From the NCBI GenBank assembly GCA_029821755.1, contig JALGSV010000001.1, positions 62,001 to 126,000 of the forward strand: a stretch of DNA of 64,000 nt, given 5' to 3'. Positions 30,201 to 38,811 of the stretch are shown piece by piece. Below the pieces are notes generated by a model. It was not told where the DNA came from. It ran no database searches and saw nothing but the letters and a program-made list of their open reading frames with translations. The number at the start of each line of letters is the position of its first letter. Positions within the stretch are counted from its first letter, which is position 1. The stretch is from Candidatus Zipacnadum vermilionense (GTDB lineage Bacteria; Armatimonadota; Zipacnadia; Zipacnadales; Zipacnadaceae). The translations under genes were made by a program, and so were the position numbers.

Positions 30201-30346
30201 AGAGCGACGGCCCCTTCCGGATGGTCATCGTGGCCTGGCCCAAGGGCGCGAAGCCGGTGGATCTGCAGGTCCAGGAGGCGGACGGCCTGTCGGTGACGGC
30301 CGGCGGGAAGACGGTACGGCTGGCACCGAGTGGCGCGCTGCAATAG
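27206..30346 (+). CDS. Large secreted heparinase II/III-like (PL-type) protein, paralogue 1
   Basis: Signal peptide; FTIKEYFGVSHPDQIIDFDL N-terminal motif; GGWYRDHAHRDLGEVVLFAHNAPLSLDFGSFYSP heparinase-like motif. Confidence 0.7.
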   Translation: MRMTRLRCLGLLSLFLVLCSLPACAQQQTFTIKEYFGVSHPDQIIDFDLAKKVDAQASRVLGPDGVEVPYQLVGEGKRLAIRTDLAAGAEKSWQLAAGKPVDGEGLTVVEKPTFYEITNELIGVRVTKALEAVGEGTNLPAPVQGVRMRDGTWTGEGRNALIYQSGADGTNQTIPTGMKVEFVERGPLVVVVRVRYDFTTPDYNYGQQKIREAGPGSYTCTIRMQAGQPSILFEEDTDIEPKWGLEFYEAVHPTHARYRGHHSSRPEYGYQPDGAVYGPSHARPEMDAQVDLTYDRPRVSYYNSSPDSWRWMSVWDPWAFDTGWYWQMYDAQAAPNSNLVGIFAGKASRALGAGFSGTGLYTRPAEGNGPPQAGIAIQSYRRGADNSIYPRSRFQWGLFLGVRDQDLRDAREIQPINLQMNLHGGVSLNDIQRLTLDFPDPPQGYGSMYVDKQVTEARVVRMRADDDYFRWCYNVDPYTRPLMDMWKDGTAAGLAKIMEPITSDAQGILDQLVNKGGIYGFQYHYWHGGLAMSRLLPYIDQVLASDQASPEDKRAAKAAAVLFAGVLWDDDFVPMFDGHRLNLGTENMPVQQQNYREMYALYLATHPVFEERAQQVWPNAQKMLAQSINDQGSHMGSSHYIGAAMGPLLSTLQQLQKSGIADPFQAEPRMAEYAEFEMNFLTPPDPRFDNLRKRPAIGDAPPGEATEFWGQLATAFAELNPDLSARLMGAWQQSGKPHSAFHGSTQLKIDEALPSEDPGLSSAHCSGWYSVLRTGWGTANENAAWFVDGGWYRDHAHRDLGEVVLFAHNAPLSLDFGSFYSPSAPGGLLHSVVLPLAEVADTWNALPPPLSRGGRWGKAEQQAYQGSDEGGWARTHFERGKIGWTRAVSLAAPVPEVAVFGIQDTFDGEEGAAPKVFSLNFMSTGPVETPEGPKVAGQGFTLQPGLRMLGFAGQTFAKHATQGIDWEVYVLADRPIQGFLAEWSHQNVCPEQQTLLRLKSDGPFRMVIVAWPKGAKPVDLQVQEADGLSVTAGGKTVRLAPSGALQ

Positions 30347-30464
30347 GCGCCTGGAGGCGGGAACGTGCTCTGCTGGTAGGGCGGAGGTTTCGTGGAGGTC
30401 GTATCTCCGCGCAGTCTCCGCCCGTGGCGCTATAACGCCTACACGAAGATGGAGGAGTAGAGCG

Positions 30465-31577
30465 ATGGCGGTGCCGATCAGGATGCCGGACTTGGGGACC
30501 ACGGTGGAGGAGTGCCGGATCACGGCCTGGCGTGTGCGCGAGGGCGATAAGGTGGTGCAGGGGGAGGTTCTGGCTGATATCGAGACCGACAAGGCCATTG
30601 TGGAGTTGGAGTCGGTTGCCGCGGGGGTGGTGTTGAAGCTGCGGGTGGAGGAGGAGGCATTGGTCCAGGTGGGGGAGGTGCTGGCCTACGTCGGCGAGGC
30701 GGGGGAGGCCGTGCCGGAGGAAGAGCAGCAGCCGGCCGCGTCGGAGGCGACTCCCGTGGGTCCGGCGCCGGTCGAACGGACCGGGGAGATCCGGGTGGCG
30801 CCCGTGGTGCGGAACCTGGCAGTGAAGTTGGGGGTGGACCTCGGCGCGGTGCCAGGGACCGGGCGGGGCGGGATGCTCACTCGCGAGGATGTGCAGCGGG
30901 TGAGCAAGGAGGCTCCGGTGGAGGCGCCGCCGCGGGGACAGGCGGCGGTGGCGCGGGCGGTGGGGAGGAGCTGGGCGGAGAAGCCGCATGCGTACTTCCG
31001 GACCGTGGTGGATATGAGCGCGGTGGAGGCCCTGCGTGAGCGGCTAGCGGAGGACGGGAAGCGAGTGGGGTATGATGCGCTGCTGTTGCGGGCGATGGCG
31101 ACGACGCTGGAGGAGTTTCCGGCGCTGAAGACGGCGTGGGAAGGCGGGCGGCCGGTGGCGCGAGAGGGCACACACCTGGCCGTGGCCCTGGGGCGTGGGG
31201 AGGAGCTGTTCCTACCGGTGATCCGAGACGCAGACCGGCTGTCGGTGGAGGAGATCCAGGCGGAGGTAAACGAGCTGGTCGCACAGATACGCGGCGGGAA
31301 GTCCCCAGCGGCGCGGATGACCGGCGGGGTCATGGCCCTGAGTAACCTGGGCATGTACCCGATTGAGTCGTTCGACCCGATCATCTTCCCCGAGCATAGC
31401 GCGATCCTGGCGGCCGGGCGAGTGCAGCCAGAGGCGCTGGTGGTGGAGGGAAAGGTGGAGGCGCGGCCAGCGATGCGACTGACGCTGGCAGTGGATCACC
31501 GGGTAGTGAACGGGAGGACGGCGGCGGGGTTTCTGGGAAAGGTGAAGGAGCGGCTTGAGGCCGGAGAGCTGAGCTAG
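30465..31577 (+). CDS. Dihydrolipoamide acyltransferase (E2) of a 2-oxoacid/acetoin dehydrogenase
   Basis: Lipoyl domain ADIETDKAIVELESVAAG; peripheral-subunit-binding domain RNLAVKLGVDLGAVPGTGRGGMLTREDV; catalytic LAVDHRVVNGRTAAGFL. Confidence 0.94.
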   Translation: MAVPIRMPDLGTTVEECRITAWRVREGDKVVQGEVLADIETDKAIVELESVAAGVVLKLRVEEEALVQVGEVLAYVGEAGEAVPEEEQQPAASEATPVGPAPVERTGEIRVAPVVRNLAVKLGVDLGAVPGTGRGGMLTREDVQRVSKEAPVEAPPRGQAAVARAVGRSWAEKPHAYFRTVVDMSAVEALRERLAEDGKRVGYDALLLRAMATTLEEFPALKTAWEGGRPVAREGTHLAVALGRGEELFLPVIRDADRLSVEEIQAEVNELVAQIRGGKSPAARMTGGVMALSNLGMYPIESFDPIIFPEHSAILAAGRVQPEALVVEGKVEARPAMRLTLAVDHRVVNGRTAAGFLGKVKERLEAGELS

Positions 31578-31597
31578 TTCCAGCCTGGAGGAGACAC

Positions 31598-32557
31598 ATG
31601 GCATACGACACGCAATTCCTGCTGGGGCTGTACCGGCAGATGGTGCTGATAAGGCAGTTTGAGGAGCGAGTGAAGTTCCTGTTCCTGGAGGGGGTTATGC
31701 CGGGCACTATTCACCAGTACCAGGGCCAGGAGGCCGTGGCGGTGGGGGTGTGCAGCGCGCTGGAAGCGCAGGATGTGATCACCAGCACCCACCGGCCGCA
31801 TGGCCATGCCCTGGCCAAGGGGTTGAGCATCGAGTCACTGATGGGGGAGCTGTTCGGGAAGGTCACCGGCTGCTGTCACGGTAAGGGCGGGTCGATGCAC
31901 GTGGGGGACCTGGAGAAGGGGATGGTGCCGGCGATCGCGATTGTCGGGGGCGGGGTGCCGATTGCGACGGGGATCGGCCTATCGTTCAAGCTGCGCCAGG
32001 AGCCGCGGGTGGCGGTGTGCTTCATGGGGGACGGGGCGACCAATGAGGGGGCCTTCCATGAGGCGGTCAACATGGGGGCGATCTGGTCGCTGCCTGTGGT
32101 ATACGTGATCGAGAATAACCGCTACTCGGCCTCGACGCCGATCTGCCAGACGGCGCGGGTCGAGCGGCTGACGGAGCGGGCACATGCGTACGGGATTCCG
32201 GGTGTGACGGTGGACGGAAACGACGTGTTGACAGTGCATGAGGCCGCGCAGGTGGCGGTAGAGCGGGCGCGGAGTGGGGCGGGGCCGACGTTGTTGGAGG
32301 CGATGACCTACCGGATTACCGGGCACTCGCGGCGGGACCCCTGCCTCTATCAGCCCGAGGAAGAACGCAAGCAGGCGCTGGCGGAGGAGCCGATCGGGAG
32401 GTATGGGGCGTGGCTGCTGGCGGAAGGGACAGCCGAGCAGGCGGCGCTGGACCAGGCGCGGGCGGAGGTAGACGCGGAGATTGAGGAGGCGGTGCGAGCG
32501 GCGCAGGCGGCCCCGGCGCCGGCCCCGGAGGCGGCATTGGAGGATGTGTTTGCCTGA
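31598..32557 (+). CDS. 2-oxoacid dehydrogenase E1 alpha subunit
   Basis: GKGGSMHVGDLEKGMVPAIAIVGGGVPIATGIGLSFKL...VCFMGDGATNEGAFHEAVNMGAIWSLPVVYVIENNRYSAST: TPP-binding E1 alpha. Confidence 0.95.
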   Translation: MAYDTQFLLGLYRQMVLIRQFEERVKFLFLEGVMPGTIHQYQGQEAVAVGVCSALEAQDVITSTHRPHGHALAKGLSIESLMGELFGKVTGCCHGKGGSMHVGDLEKGMVPAIAIVGGGVPIATGIGLSFKLRQEPRVAVCFMGDGATNEGAFHEAVNMGAIWSLPVVYVIENNRYSASTPICQTARVERLTERAHAYGIPGVTVDGNDVLTVHEAAQVAVERARSGAGPTLLEAMTYRITGHSRRDPCLYQPEEERKQALAEEPIGRYGAWLLAEGTAEQAALDQARAEVDAEIEEAVRAAQAAPAPAPEAALEDVFA

Positions 32558-32597
32558 GCGGCGCGATGAGGTTGAGGTTGAGCAAAGGAGACGTCCA

Positions 32598-33623
32598 GTG
32601 GCACGTTTGAGCATAGCGGAAGCGTTGCGAGAAGGACTGCGTGAGGAAATGGCCCGCGATGAGCGGGTGTTCTGTATCGGGGAGGACATCGGGATCCCCG
32701 GCGGCTGGGGCGGGGCGTTTACGGTGACGCTTGGTTTGGAGCAGGACTTCCGGGAGCGGATCATTGATACGCCCATCTCCGAGGCCGGGCTGTTTGGGGT
32801 GGCGCTGGGGGCGGCGATCATGGGGCTGCGGCCGGTGGCCGATGTGCAGTACGGGGACTTCCTCTTCTGCGCCATGGACCAGGTGGTCAATCAGATCGCG
32901 ACGATGCGGTACATGTCCGGCGGGAAGGTGACGGTGCCGCTGGTGATGCGCGCACCGGTGGGGGCCACGGGGCGCGGGGCGCAACATGCGCGCAATCCCG
33001 AGGCGATCTTCTACGGCATCCCCGGGCTGAAGATCGTCTGTCCGGCCACGGCGTACGACGCCAAGGGTTTGCTGAAAGCGGCGGTCCGCGAGGACAATCC
33101 GGTGCTAATCTTCGAGCACAAGCTGCTGTACGGCTCGAAGGGTGCGCGAGCGGAGACGGAGGCGTTGGACGCCTCCAGCGAGGTGCCGGAGGAGGACTAT
33201 GTGGTACCGCTGGGAGAGGGGATCGTGCGGCGGGAGGGGACGCACGTGACCGTCATTGCCAACCTGCTGATGATGCACCGGGCGCTGCTGGCAGCGGAGC
33301 GGCTGGCGGGGGAGGGGATCAGCGCGGAGGTGATCGACCCGCGGAGCCTGGTACCCTTTGACTGGGAGCTGGTGGAGGCGTCGGTGGGCAAGACCATGCG
33401 GGCGGTAGTGGTGGAGGAGGGGCCGCGGACGGGCGGGATTGGGGCGGAGATCGCGGCGAGCCTGGCCGAGCGGATGAGCGACTACCTACTGGCGCCGGTT
33501 GGGCGGGTGGCCTCGCCTGATATTCCCGTGCCCTTTGCGCCCCCGATGGAGGAGTTCTACCGGCCGACCGTGGAGAGGATCGTGGAAGCGGCGCGGGGAG
33601 TGGTGGTGGGCAGCGGAGGGTAG
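32598..33623 (+). CDS. 2-oxoacid dehydrogenase E1 beta subunit
   Basis: GTG start; VFCIGEDIGIPGGWGGAFTVT...DTPISEAGLFGVALGAAIMGLRPVADVQYGDFLFCAMDQVVNQIATMRYMSGG. Confidence 0.95.
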   Translation: MARLSIAEALREGLREEMARDERVFCIGEDIGIPGGWGGAFTVTLGLEQDFRERIIDTPISEAGLFGVALGAAIMGLRPVADVQYGDFLFCAMDQVVNQIATMRYMSGGKVTVPLVMRAPVGATGRGAQHARNPEAIFYGIPGLKIVCPATAYDAKGLLKAAVREDNPVLIFEHKLLYGSKGARAETEALDASSEVPEEDYVVPLGEGIVRREGTHVTVIANLLMMHRALLAAERLAGEGISAEVIDPRSLVPFDWELVEASVGKTMRAVVVEEGPRTGGIGAEIAASLAERMSDYLLAPVGRVASPDIPVPFAPPMEEFYRPTVERIVEAARGVVVGSGG

Positions 33624-33670
33624 AGAAGCCTCAGCCCCCTGCCCTCTTTCCCTGCGCACGTTCCGTGCGC

Positions 33671-36181
33671 TTACGGGAGAGGGGGAGTTCGGAGGAGGGT
33701 GGACTCCTCGGGGGAGAGGAACTGTATCGTCTCCACCCGGGTGGCGGACTCGTCTTTGTCGAGGCGGTAGGGGGGCGTGGTTAGCTGGAAAGAAAAGTTG
33801 TTGTCAACCCAGAAGCCCATAATGGCGACGTCCTCGGGCTGGAAACGGACGACGACGCCACGGCCAGTCTTGCGGTTGATTAGCGCCCAGCCCCCACCGC
33901 GAGCGTAGCCCAGCCAGCCCATCTGCTCGTAGCGGCCCTCGGGGTAGCGGTCCTCCTGCCAGGTACCGTCGGGCTGTCGTAGGTAGAGGGCCTCCGCCTC
34001 GCGGCTCTCCAGGGGGAAGATATGGTTGCTGAGGAAGGGCTTGACGAGCTGGCCGGGGCTGCGGTTGGTGAGCTTCTCGGTGATCTGGAGGGTGGTGGCG
34101 GCGGTGAGCTCGTAGGTGCGCTCCAGTTCCATGCCGCCGCTGAGCAGGGCGGTCATGCGGAGTCGGGCGGGGGTGGACTCCTCTAGGCGGTAGGGCTCAC
34201 ACCAGCCGGGGTCGTGCCAGCGGGAGCCTACATAGGTCTCGTAGGCGGACATACGGGTGGGGCCGGTGTCGGGCGGGGTCTGGACGAGGCTAAGCAGGCC
34301 ACCGGAGCCGGGGAGAGTACGCACAGACATGGTGGGGGAGCGGAGGAAGACAAAGGGGTGGTCGCGCAGGGAGGCCCGCACTTCCTGCTCCAGCGTGTCA
34401 AAGTCCCCCGCCCCCTCGCGATAGCGCACAACCTCTAGGTCCCGCCCCAGCGCGAAGAGCCGATCCACGGTCTTGCGGTAGTCCTCGCTGATCTCCCCGG
34501 CCGGCTTGAGTCCCGTGGCCGTCGTCACCATCTGGGGCTGCCGGACATAAACCATGTCCTTGTAGATCGGCAGCAGCAGCAGCTTTAGGTGCTTGACCCG
34601 CACCGGGTCCTGCTCGGCGGCCAGGGCCGCCTCCAAGCGGTCCCGCCATACCTGCAGGTCCTCATAGCGGTAGCCGCCCTTGTTGAATTCCCACCCGGAC
34701 GCGACCATGGCCTTGTTCTCATGCGCCGCCCGGGCCGCGGTCACGCAGAAGTCCAAGAACTGCGCCACCAGCTTTCCGGCCGGGCCGTAGACCCCGTCGC
34801 AGTACTCCCGGATCAGCGCCCGATCATCCTGCTCGGGATCCCACAGCAGCTTCCCCATCACGTACGCCCGCAGGTATCCGAGTTCCCCCCACGGCACGCT
34901 GTAGGAGCCCTGCATGTCCACAATGCGTACATGATGATCTCGGTAGTACCGGAAGTTGGGCCCCCAGGTGTAGTAGTCTGGGAAGATGTCCAGGTAGTCG
35001 GCGAAGTTGGTGCCGTAGTCCCACACCAGCAGGTTCTGGGCGTGCTCCGCCCAGCCCTCGAACTCCGCCGCCATCTTCCGGCTTGCCTCCACCGGCGAGT
35101 CCGCCGCGAGGGGCCGCAGGCAGTCCTTGTCGTAGGTGCAGATACGCACGCCTACGTTGCGCCGCGCCTGCACCTGCTTCGGTGGCTCCACCCCGTACGC
35201 GTACGCAAAGGTGGTGAACATCGCCTCGGGAAACTCCCCTTCCAAGCGCTCCGCGATAGCATTCAGGAAGTGAATGATCGGTCCCGACTGGGAGCCCTCG
35301 GCGTCGGCCAGGGCGGAGCAGCGGGGGCATCGGCAGTAGCTGAGGTTGTCCACCTGACTGATGTCCCACAGCCAGACGTCGGGGAGCTGGGCCATGCGCT
35401 CGCGGAGGAGGCGCACGACTTCATCGCGCAGATCGGGATTGGTCAGGCAAAGCTGGCCGCCGGGGGTACGCTGGCCGTCTATCTCGGAGAACCACTCGGG
35501 ATGGTCCTGGAAGTAGCGCTCCGGGGGAATGATGGTGAAAAAGGAGTGGGGGCCGAAGCCGTAGCGCAAGTGGCCGCCACGCTCCTCCTGCCATTGGCCA
35601 AACCAGGGGCTGTTGTAGCGTAGGCGTACGGCCCAGTCATTGTCGGACTGCTGGACCGCCCAGGACATGAAGCCGCGGCCCTCGAAGGCGGGGCGCTGTA
35701 CCTCGTTCAGTGGCGGGCAGGTTAGGCTAGGGCGGCGGGGGACCAAGGTGACGTCGGGAGCGAAGAAGCGGACGCCTTGGCGCTCGAGGAAGTCGTAGAC
35801 GGCGTAGAGGGTGCCGCGGGGGCGGTCGCCGGCCAGGATCAGGCGTTCACCGGCGGTGCGGAGGGAGAAGCCGTCACGTCCCCAGCGGTCGGCTGGGAGG
35901 GTGAGGGCGAGAGCGGCGAGGCGGCGGTTGGTGGAACCGAGGATGATCTCATGGGGGGCGAGGGGGGCGTCGTCCTGGACGACGGCAAGTTCCGCCCCGG
36001 TGAGTTGTTGGAGGTAGACTACCAGTTCACTGGCGGCGTAGGTCTCGGCAGGTAGGGCGTCAGCGGGGGTCACGACTACATAGTCGGAGTGGCCGGCGGT
36101 GACCAGGGCCAAGTCAGGAGCGGCGAAGGCGGCGGAAACGGGGAGACATGTGCAGGTGACCAAGAGAAGGAGAGGGCGCAT
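33671..36181 (-). CDS. Secreted DUF4838-like (alpha-glucuronidase-related) protein
   Basis: Signal peptide MRPLLLLVTCTCLPVSAAFA; YAASELVVYLQQLTGAELAVVQDDAPLAPHEIILGSTNR, YAVYDFLERQGVRFFAPD, LCLTNPDLRDEV, CRCPRCSAL. Confidence 0.85.
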   Translation of the reverse strand: MRPLLLLVTCTCLPVSAAFAAPDLALVTAGHSDYVVVTPADALPAETYAASELVVYLQQLTGAELAVVQDDAPLAPHEIILGSTNRRLAALALTLPADRWGRDGFSLRTAGERLILAGDRPRGTLYAVYDFLERQGVRFFAPDVTLVPRRPSLTCPPLNEVQRPAFEGRGFMSWAVQQSDNDWAVRLRYNSPWFGQWQEERGGHLRYGFGPHSFFTIIPPERYFQDHPEWFSEIDGQRTPGGQLCLTNPDLRDEVVRLLRERMAQLPDVWLWDISQVDNLSYCRCPRCSALADAEGSQSGPIIHFLNAIAERLEGEFPEAMFTTFAYAYGVEPPKQVQARRNVGVRICTYDKDCLRPLAADSPVEASRKMAAEFEGWAEHAQNLLVWDYGTNFADYLDIFPDYYTWGPNFRYYRDHHVRIVDMQGSYSVPWGELGYLRAYVMGKLLWDPEQDDRALIREYCDGVYGPAGKLVAQFLDFCVTAARAAHENKAMVASGWEFNKGGYRYEDLQVWRDRLEAALAAEQDPVRVKHLKLLLLPIYKDMVYVRQPQMVTTATGLKPAGEISEDYRKTVDRLFALGRDLEVVRYREGAGDFDTLEQEVRASLRDHPFVFLRSPTMSVRTLPGSGGLLSLVQTPPDTGPTRMSAYETYVGSRWHDPGWCEPYRLEESTPARLRMTALLSGGMELERTYELTAATTLQITEKLTNRSPGQLVKPFLSNHIFPLESREAEALYLRQPDGTWQEDRYPEGRYEQMGWLGYARGGGWALINRKTGRGVVVRFQPEDVAIMGFWVDNNFSFQLTTPPYRLDKDESATRVETIQFLSPEESTLLRTPPLP

Positions 36182-36284
36182 GGGAAGGTCTTCGTTGGGG
36201 TGGAGGTGGATACCTGCCAGGGAGTGGAGCCGCTTGCCCCCTCCCACATGGGAGAGGGGGCTCTTGTCAGCGCAGGCGGGCAGA

Positions 36285-38645
36285 CTAGCGGATGAGCTGC
36301 CAGTCAATGGTGGCGCGCGCGGGAGCGGGGGCGGAGAATTCCACGGTAAAGCCTTCTCGGCGCTTCCTGGTGACGCTGTCCATGGTCATCCAGGAAGGCT
36401 GGACGACCAGGGAGTAGGCGCCATCGGTCTCCCGCGACGGGAAGGTGATGGTTACCCGCCTGGTGCCCTCTTCCATCCTGACGGCGACTCCCCGCAGGTT
36501 GGCTGCCCGGGTGTCGGTGCCCGAAAGGCCCGTGATCCCCTGCAGTCCCTGACCATCCAGACTCACGCCGCGCCCGCTGAGATGCATCAGCCCGTCCAAG
36601 GGGTTGACCCAGAGCCGGACCGGGGAGGCGGAGTCGTTGACCTGCCAGTGGATCTCCTGGGCGCGGTCGTGAGGCTGGGCGAAAAGAATCGCCTGTTCTG
36701 CGGTGTCGGCGTTGAAGGCGATCCCGGTGTTGGTGGCCGAGTCCAGCCTGAGGCCGGTGAGGAAGGCGGGCTGCTTATCCTTCTGACGCATGGCGTCCTC
36801 CAGGCTGTAGGTGCCGGAAAGCGAGAAGGCACTGGTCATGGCCACGCGGGAGAGATTCATGACGGCAACGCCGGCGTCCTCCAAAGTGGTGGGCATCTGG
36901 TTGTGGAAGCGGACGCGCAGGCCGATGGGGTTGGCGGGGTCGGGGCCGACGGCCAGCTCCAGGGGGTCGCCGGGCTCGAAGTCGAAGGGCGTGCCCTTGT
37001 CGGGGCTAGGGACGATCTTGATCTTGCGGGGGTCAGTGCCGGTGGACCACGTACGATCTACCCAGCCCTCGCCGACGTTGGTGACCCAGGCTCCCGGCGC
37101 GATGAGGTACTTCATGGGACGCTCATGGTCATCCCAAGTGTAGTTGTTCTTGTCAAAGAGGAGAGGCGACCCGGCGTTGACCGCCGCCCAGCGAATGCGC
37201 TCGATGCGGATCGCCTTCGTCCCGTCGGGGCGCTCGATGAACTCTCGGATCAGATACCAGCGGTAGACGTTGCGCTGGGGGTCGGTCGTGGCGTAGCCCG
37301 CTCCCGGGTCATTGGGCGTCAGGCATTCGCTGTCGTCGGCAACGGTGAAGTAGCGTCCCACCACCGCCTCGGTCCAGCCGCAGTCCGGGGAGCCGATGAT
37401 CCGGCCGCCCATGTGGTTGCGGTTGTCGTCCTTGATGAGGGAGGGATAGGCCTTCCCCTGGTAGGTATAGGTCAAGCTATCCACCGGGTTGCCCTGCCAG
37501 GTCGTCAGCGCAGGCTTGTCGCCCTGGTACGCGCTCAACTTGCCCAGGTCCACGGTGAGACCATCGGGGTCGAGAATGGAGGGATCGGCGAACATCCCGG
37601 CCCAATCGTCAGGCGCAACGATCTTTACGGTACCCGCGGTGATCCACTTCTCCTCGTTCATGTTGATCAGGGCGCGGCAACTGGCGAGCTTGTGGGGGTG
37701 CTCGGTACCGGCGGCGGTGAAAACAACGGTGTTGCTCTGGGGGTCCTTGGACTCGACGGTGGAGTGGAAGGACTGAGCGTCGTAGACCGTCTCGGCGTTG
37801 TAGATGCAGGCCGCTTCATCCCCGCCGCCGGAGAAGACGTCGCCCTGGTTGAATAGGGAGGCGCTGACCACGAAGCAATCGCCCTGAGCGTACTGCTTGC
37901 GGGTGACTTGGAAGTCCATGGTCTGGGTATTGGCCTGGGTGCTGTTCTCCAGGTACATGATGCCGGTGACATGCTTGTTCCAGATCAGCGAGCCGAGAGG
38001 GTGGGGTTTCTCGAAGTCGCCGGTGATGTAAGGCAGGTTCTGGTCCCGGTCCCAGCCGACCGACTTGACGGTGAACAACTCAAAGCCGGCGGGGTCGCTG
38101 AGGTTGAGCTGTTGTCCCACGAAGGTGCCGCGGGCGGTGGGGAGATAGACGCGCTGGTCCGGGCCGGCGGGGGTATCGGCCACGATCCACTGGTTATAGG
38201 ACGAGCTGCCGTGGGGGACCATGCTGCGGACCTCCTGGACCTGGTAGCAGCCGTGGCTGGAGAGGCCGGGCTCGTCCTCCTTGACGTTGATGGTGCGGGA
38301 GAGGCGCTGCCCGGCCCAGCCGGCCGGGGCGATGCTGCCGATCGGTGGCAGGATGTAGTTCTGGTAGCCGTTGCGCAGGTCCAGCACGGTGACGGTGGGT
38401 TGGCCGTCGCGGTTCTGCTGGAAGGTGTTGACGATGGCCCACTCCTTGGGCGCGATCGGGGGGACGAGGAGCAGGCCGCCGCCTTTGGCGATGATGTCGG
38501 CAGCGGCTTTCTCGTAAGTCGCCTGCGCCTCAGCGGCAGTGGCGAAGGGGCCGAAGTCGGAAAGGTAGTACTCGCCGGTATCGGCAGCGCATAGCGGGAG
38601 CGTCAGAGAGAGCAGCAGAACGCCTAGCAGTAGCGTGCGAGCCAT
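36285..38645 (-). CDS. Large secreted protein of unknown function with tail-fibre-like C-terminal segment
   Basis: Signal peptide MARTLLLGVLLLSLTLPLCAADTG; no familiar catalytic motif; C-terminus RRVTITFPSRETDGAYSLVVQPSW...GFTVEFSAPAPARATIDWQLIR. Confidence 0.65.
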   Translation of the reverse strand: MARTLLLGVLLLSLTLPLCAADTGEYYLSDFGPFATAAEAQATYEKAAADIIAKGGGLLLVPPIAPKEWAIVNTFQQNRDGQPTVTVLDLRNGYQNYILPPIGSIAPAGWAGQRLSRTINVKEDEPGLSSHGCYQVQEVRSMVPHGSSSYNQWIVADTPAGPDQRVYLPTARGTFVGQQLNLSDPAGFELFTVKSVGWDRDQNLPYITGDFEKPHPLGSLIWNKHVTGIMYLENSTQANTQTMDFQVTRKQYAQGDCFVVSASLFNQGDVFSGGGDEAACIYNAETVYDAQSFHSTVESKDPQSNTVVFTAAGTEHPHKLASCRALINMNEEKWITAGTVKIVAPDDWAGMFADPSILDPDGLTVDLGKLSAYQGDKPALTTWQGNPVDSLTYTYQGKAYPSLIKDDNRNHMGGRIIGSPDCGWTEAVVGRYFTVADDSECLTPNDPGAGYATTDPQRNVYRWYLIREFIERPDGTKAIRIERIRWAAVNAGSPLLFDKNNYTWDDHERPMKYLIAPGAWVTNVGEGWVDRTWSTGTDPRKIKIVPSPDKGTPFDFEPGDPLELAVGPDPANPIGLRVRFHNQMPTTLEDAGVAVMNLSRVAMTSAFSLSGTYSLEDAMRQKDKQPAFLTGLRLDSATNTGIAFNADTAEQAILFAQPHDRAQEIHWQVNDSASPVRLWVNPLDGLMHLSGRGVSLDGQGLQGITGLSGTDTRAANLRGVAVRMEEGTRRVTITFPSRETDGAYSLVVQPSWMTMDSVTRKRREGFTVEFSAPAPARATIDWQLIR

Positions 38646-38811
38646 GAGAGCCTCCTGTTCGCCTCACCCGGGAGAGGCGCGCGTGATTGTAGGAAGAGTT
38701 CCCCGTGCGTGGCGGGATTCCTCGTCGGTCGGCGCCGCGAGTGCACGGAGGTCTGGCACAGTCAGGCGCGGAAGAGGTCACTGATTTGGCATCCCGACTG
38801 CAATAGGGAGC

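Noticed and set aside
36099-37856. 585-aa plus-strand ORF
   Set aside because: Antisense to the 786-aa secreted protein, which has a signal peptide and sensible composition; the plus ORF does not.
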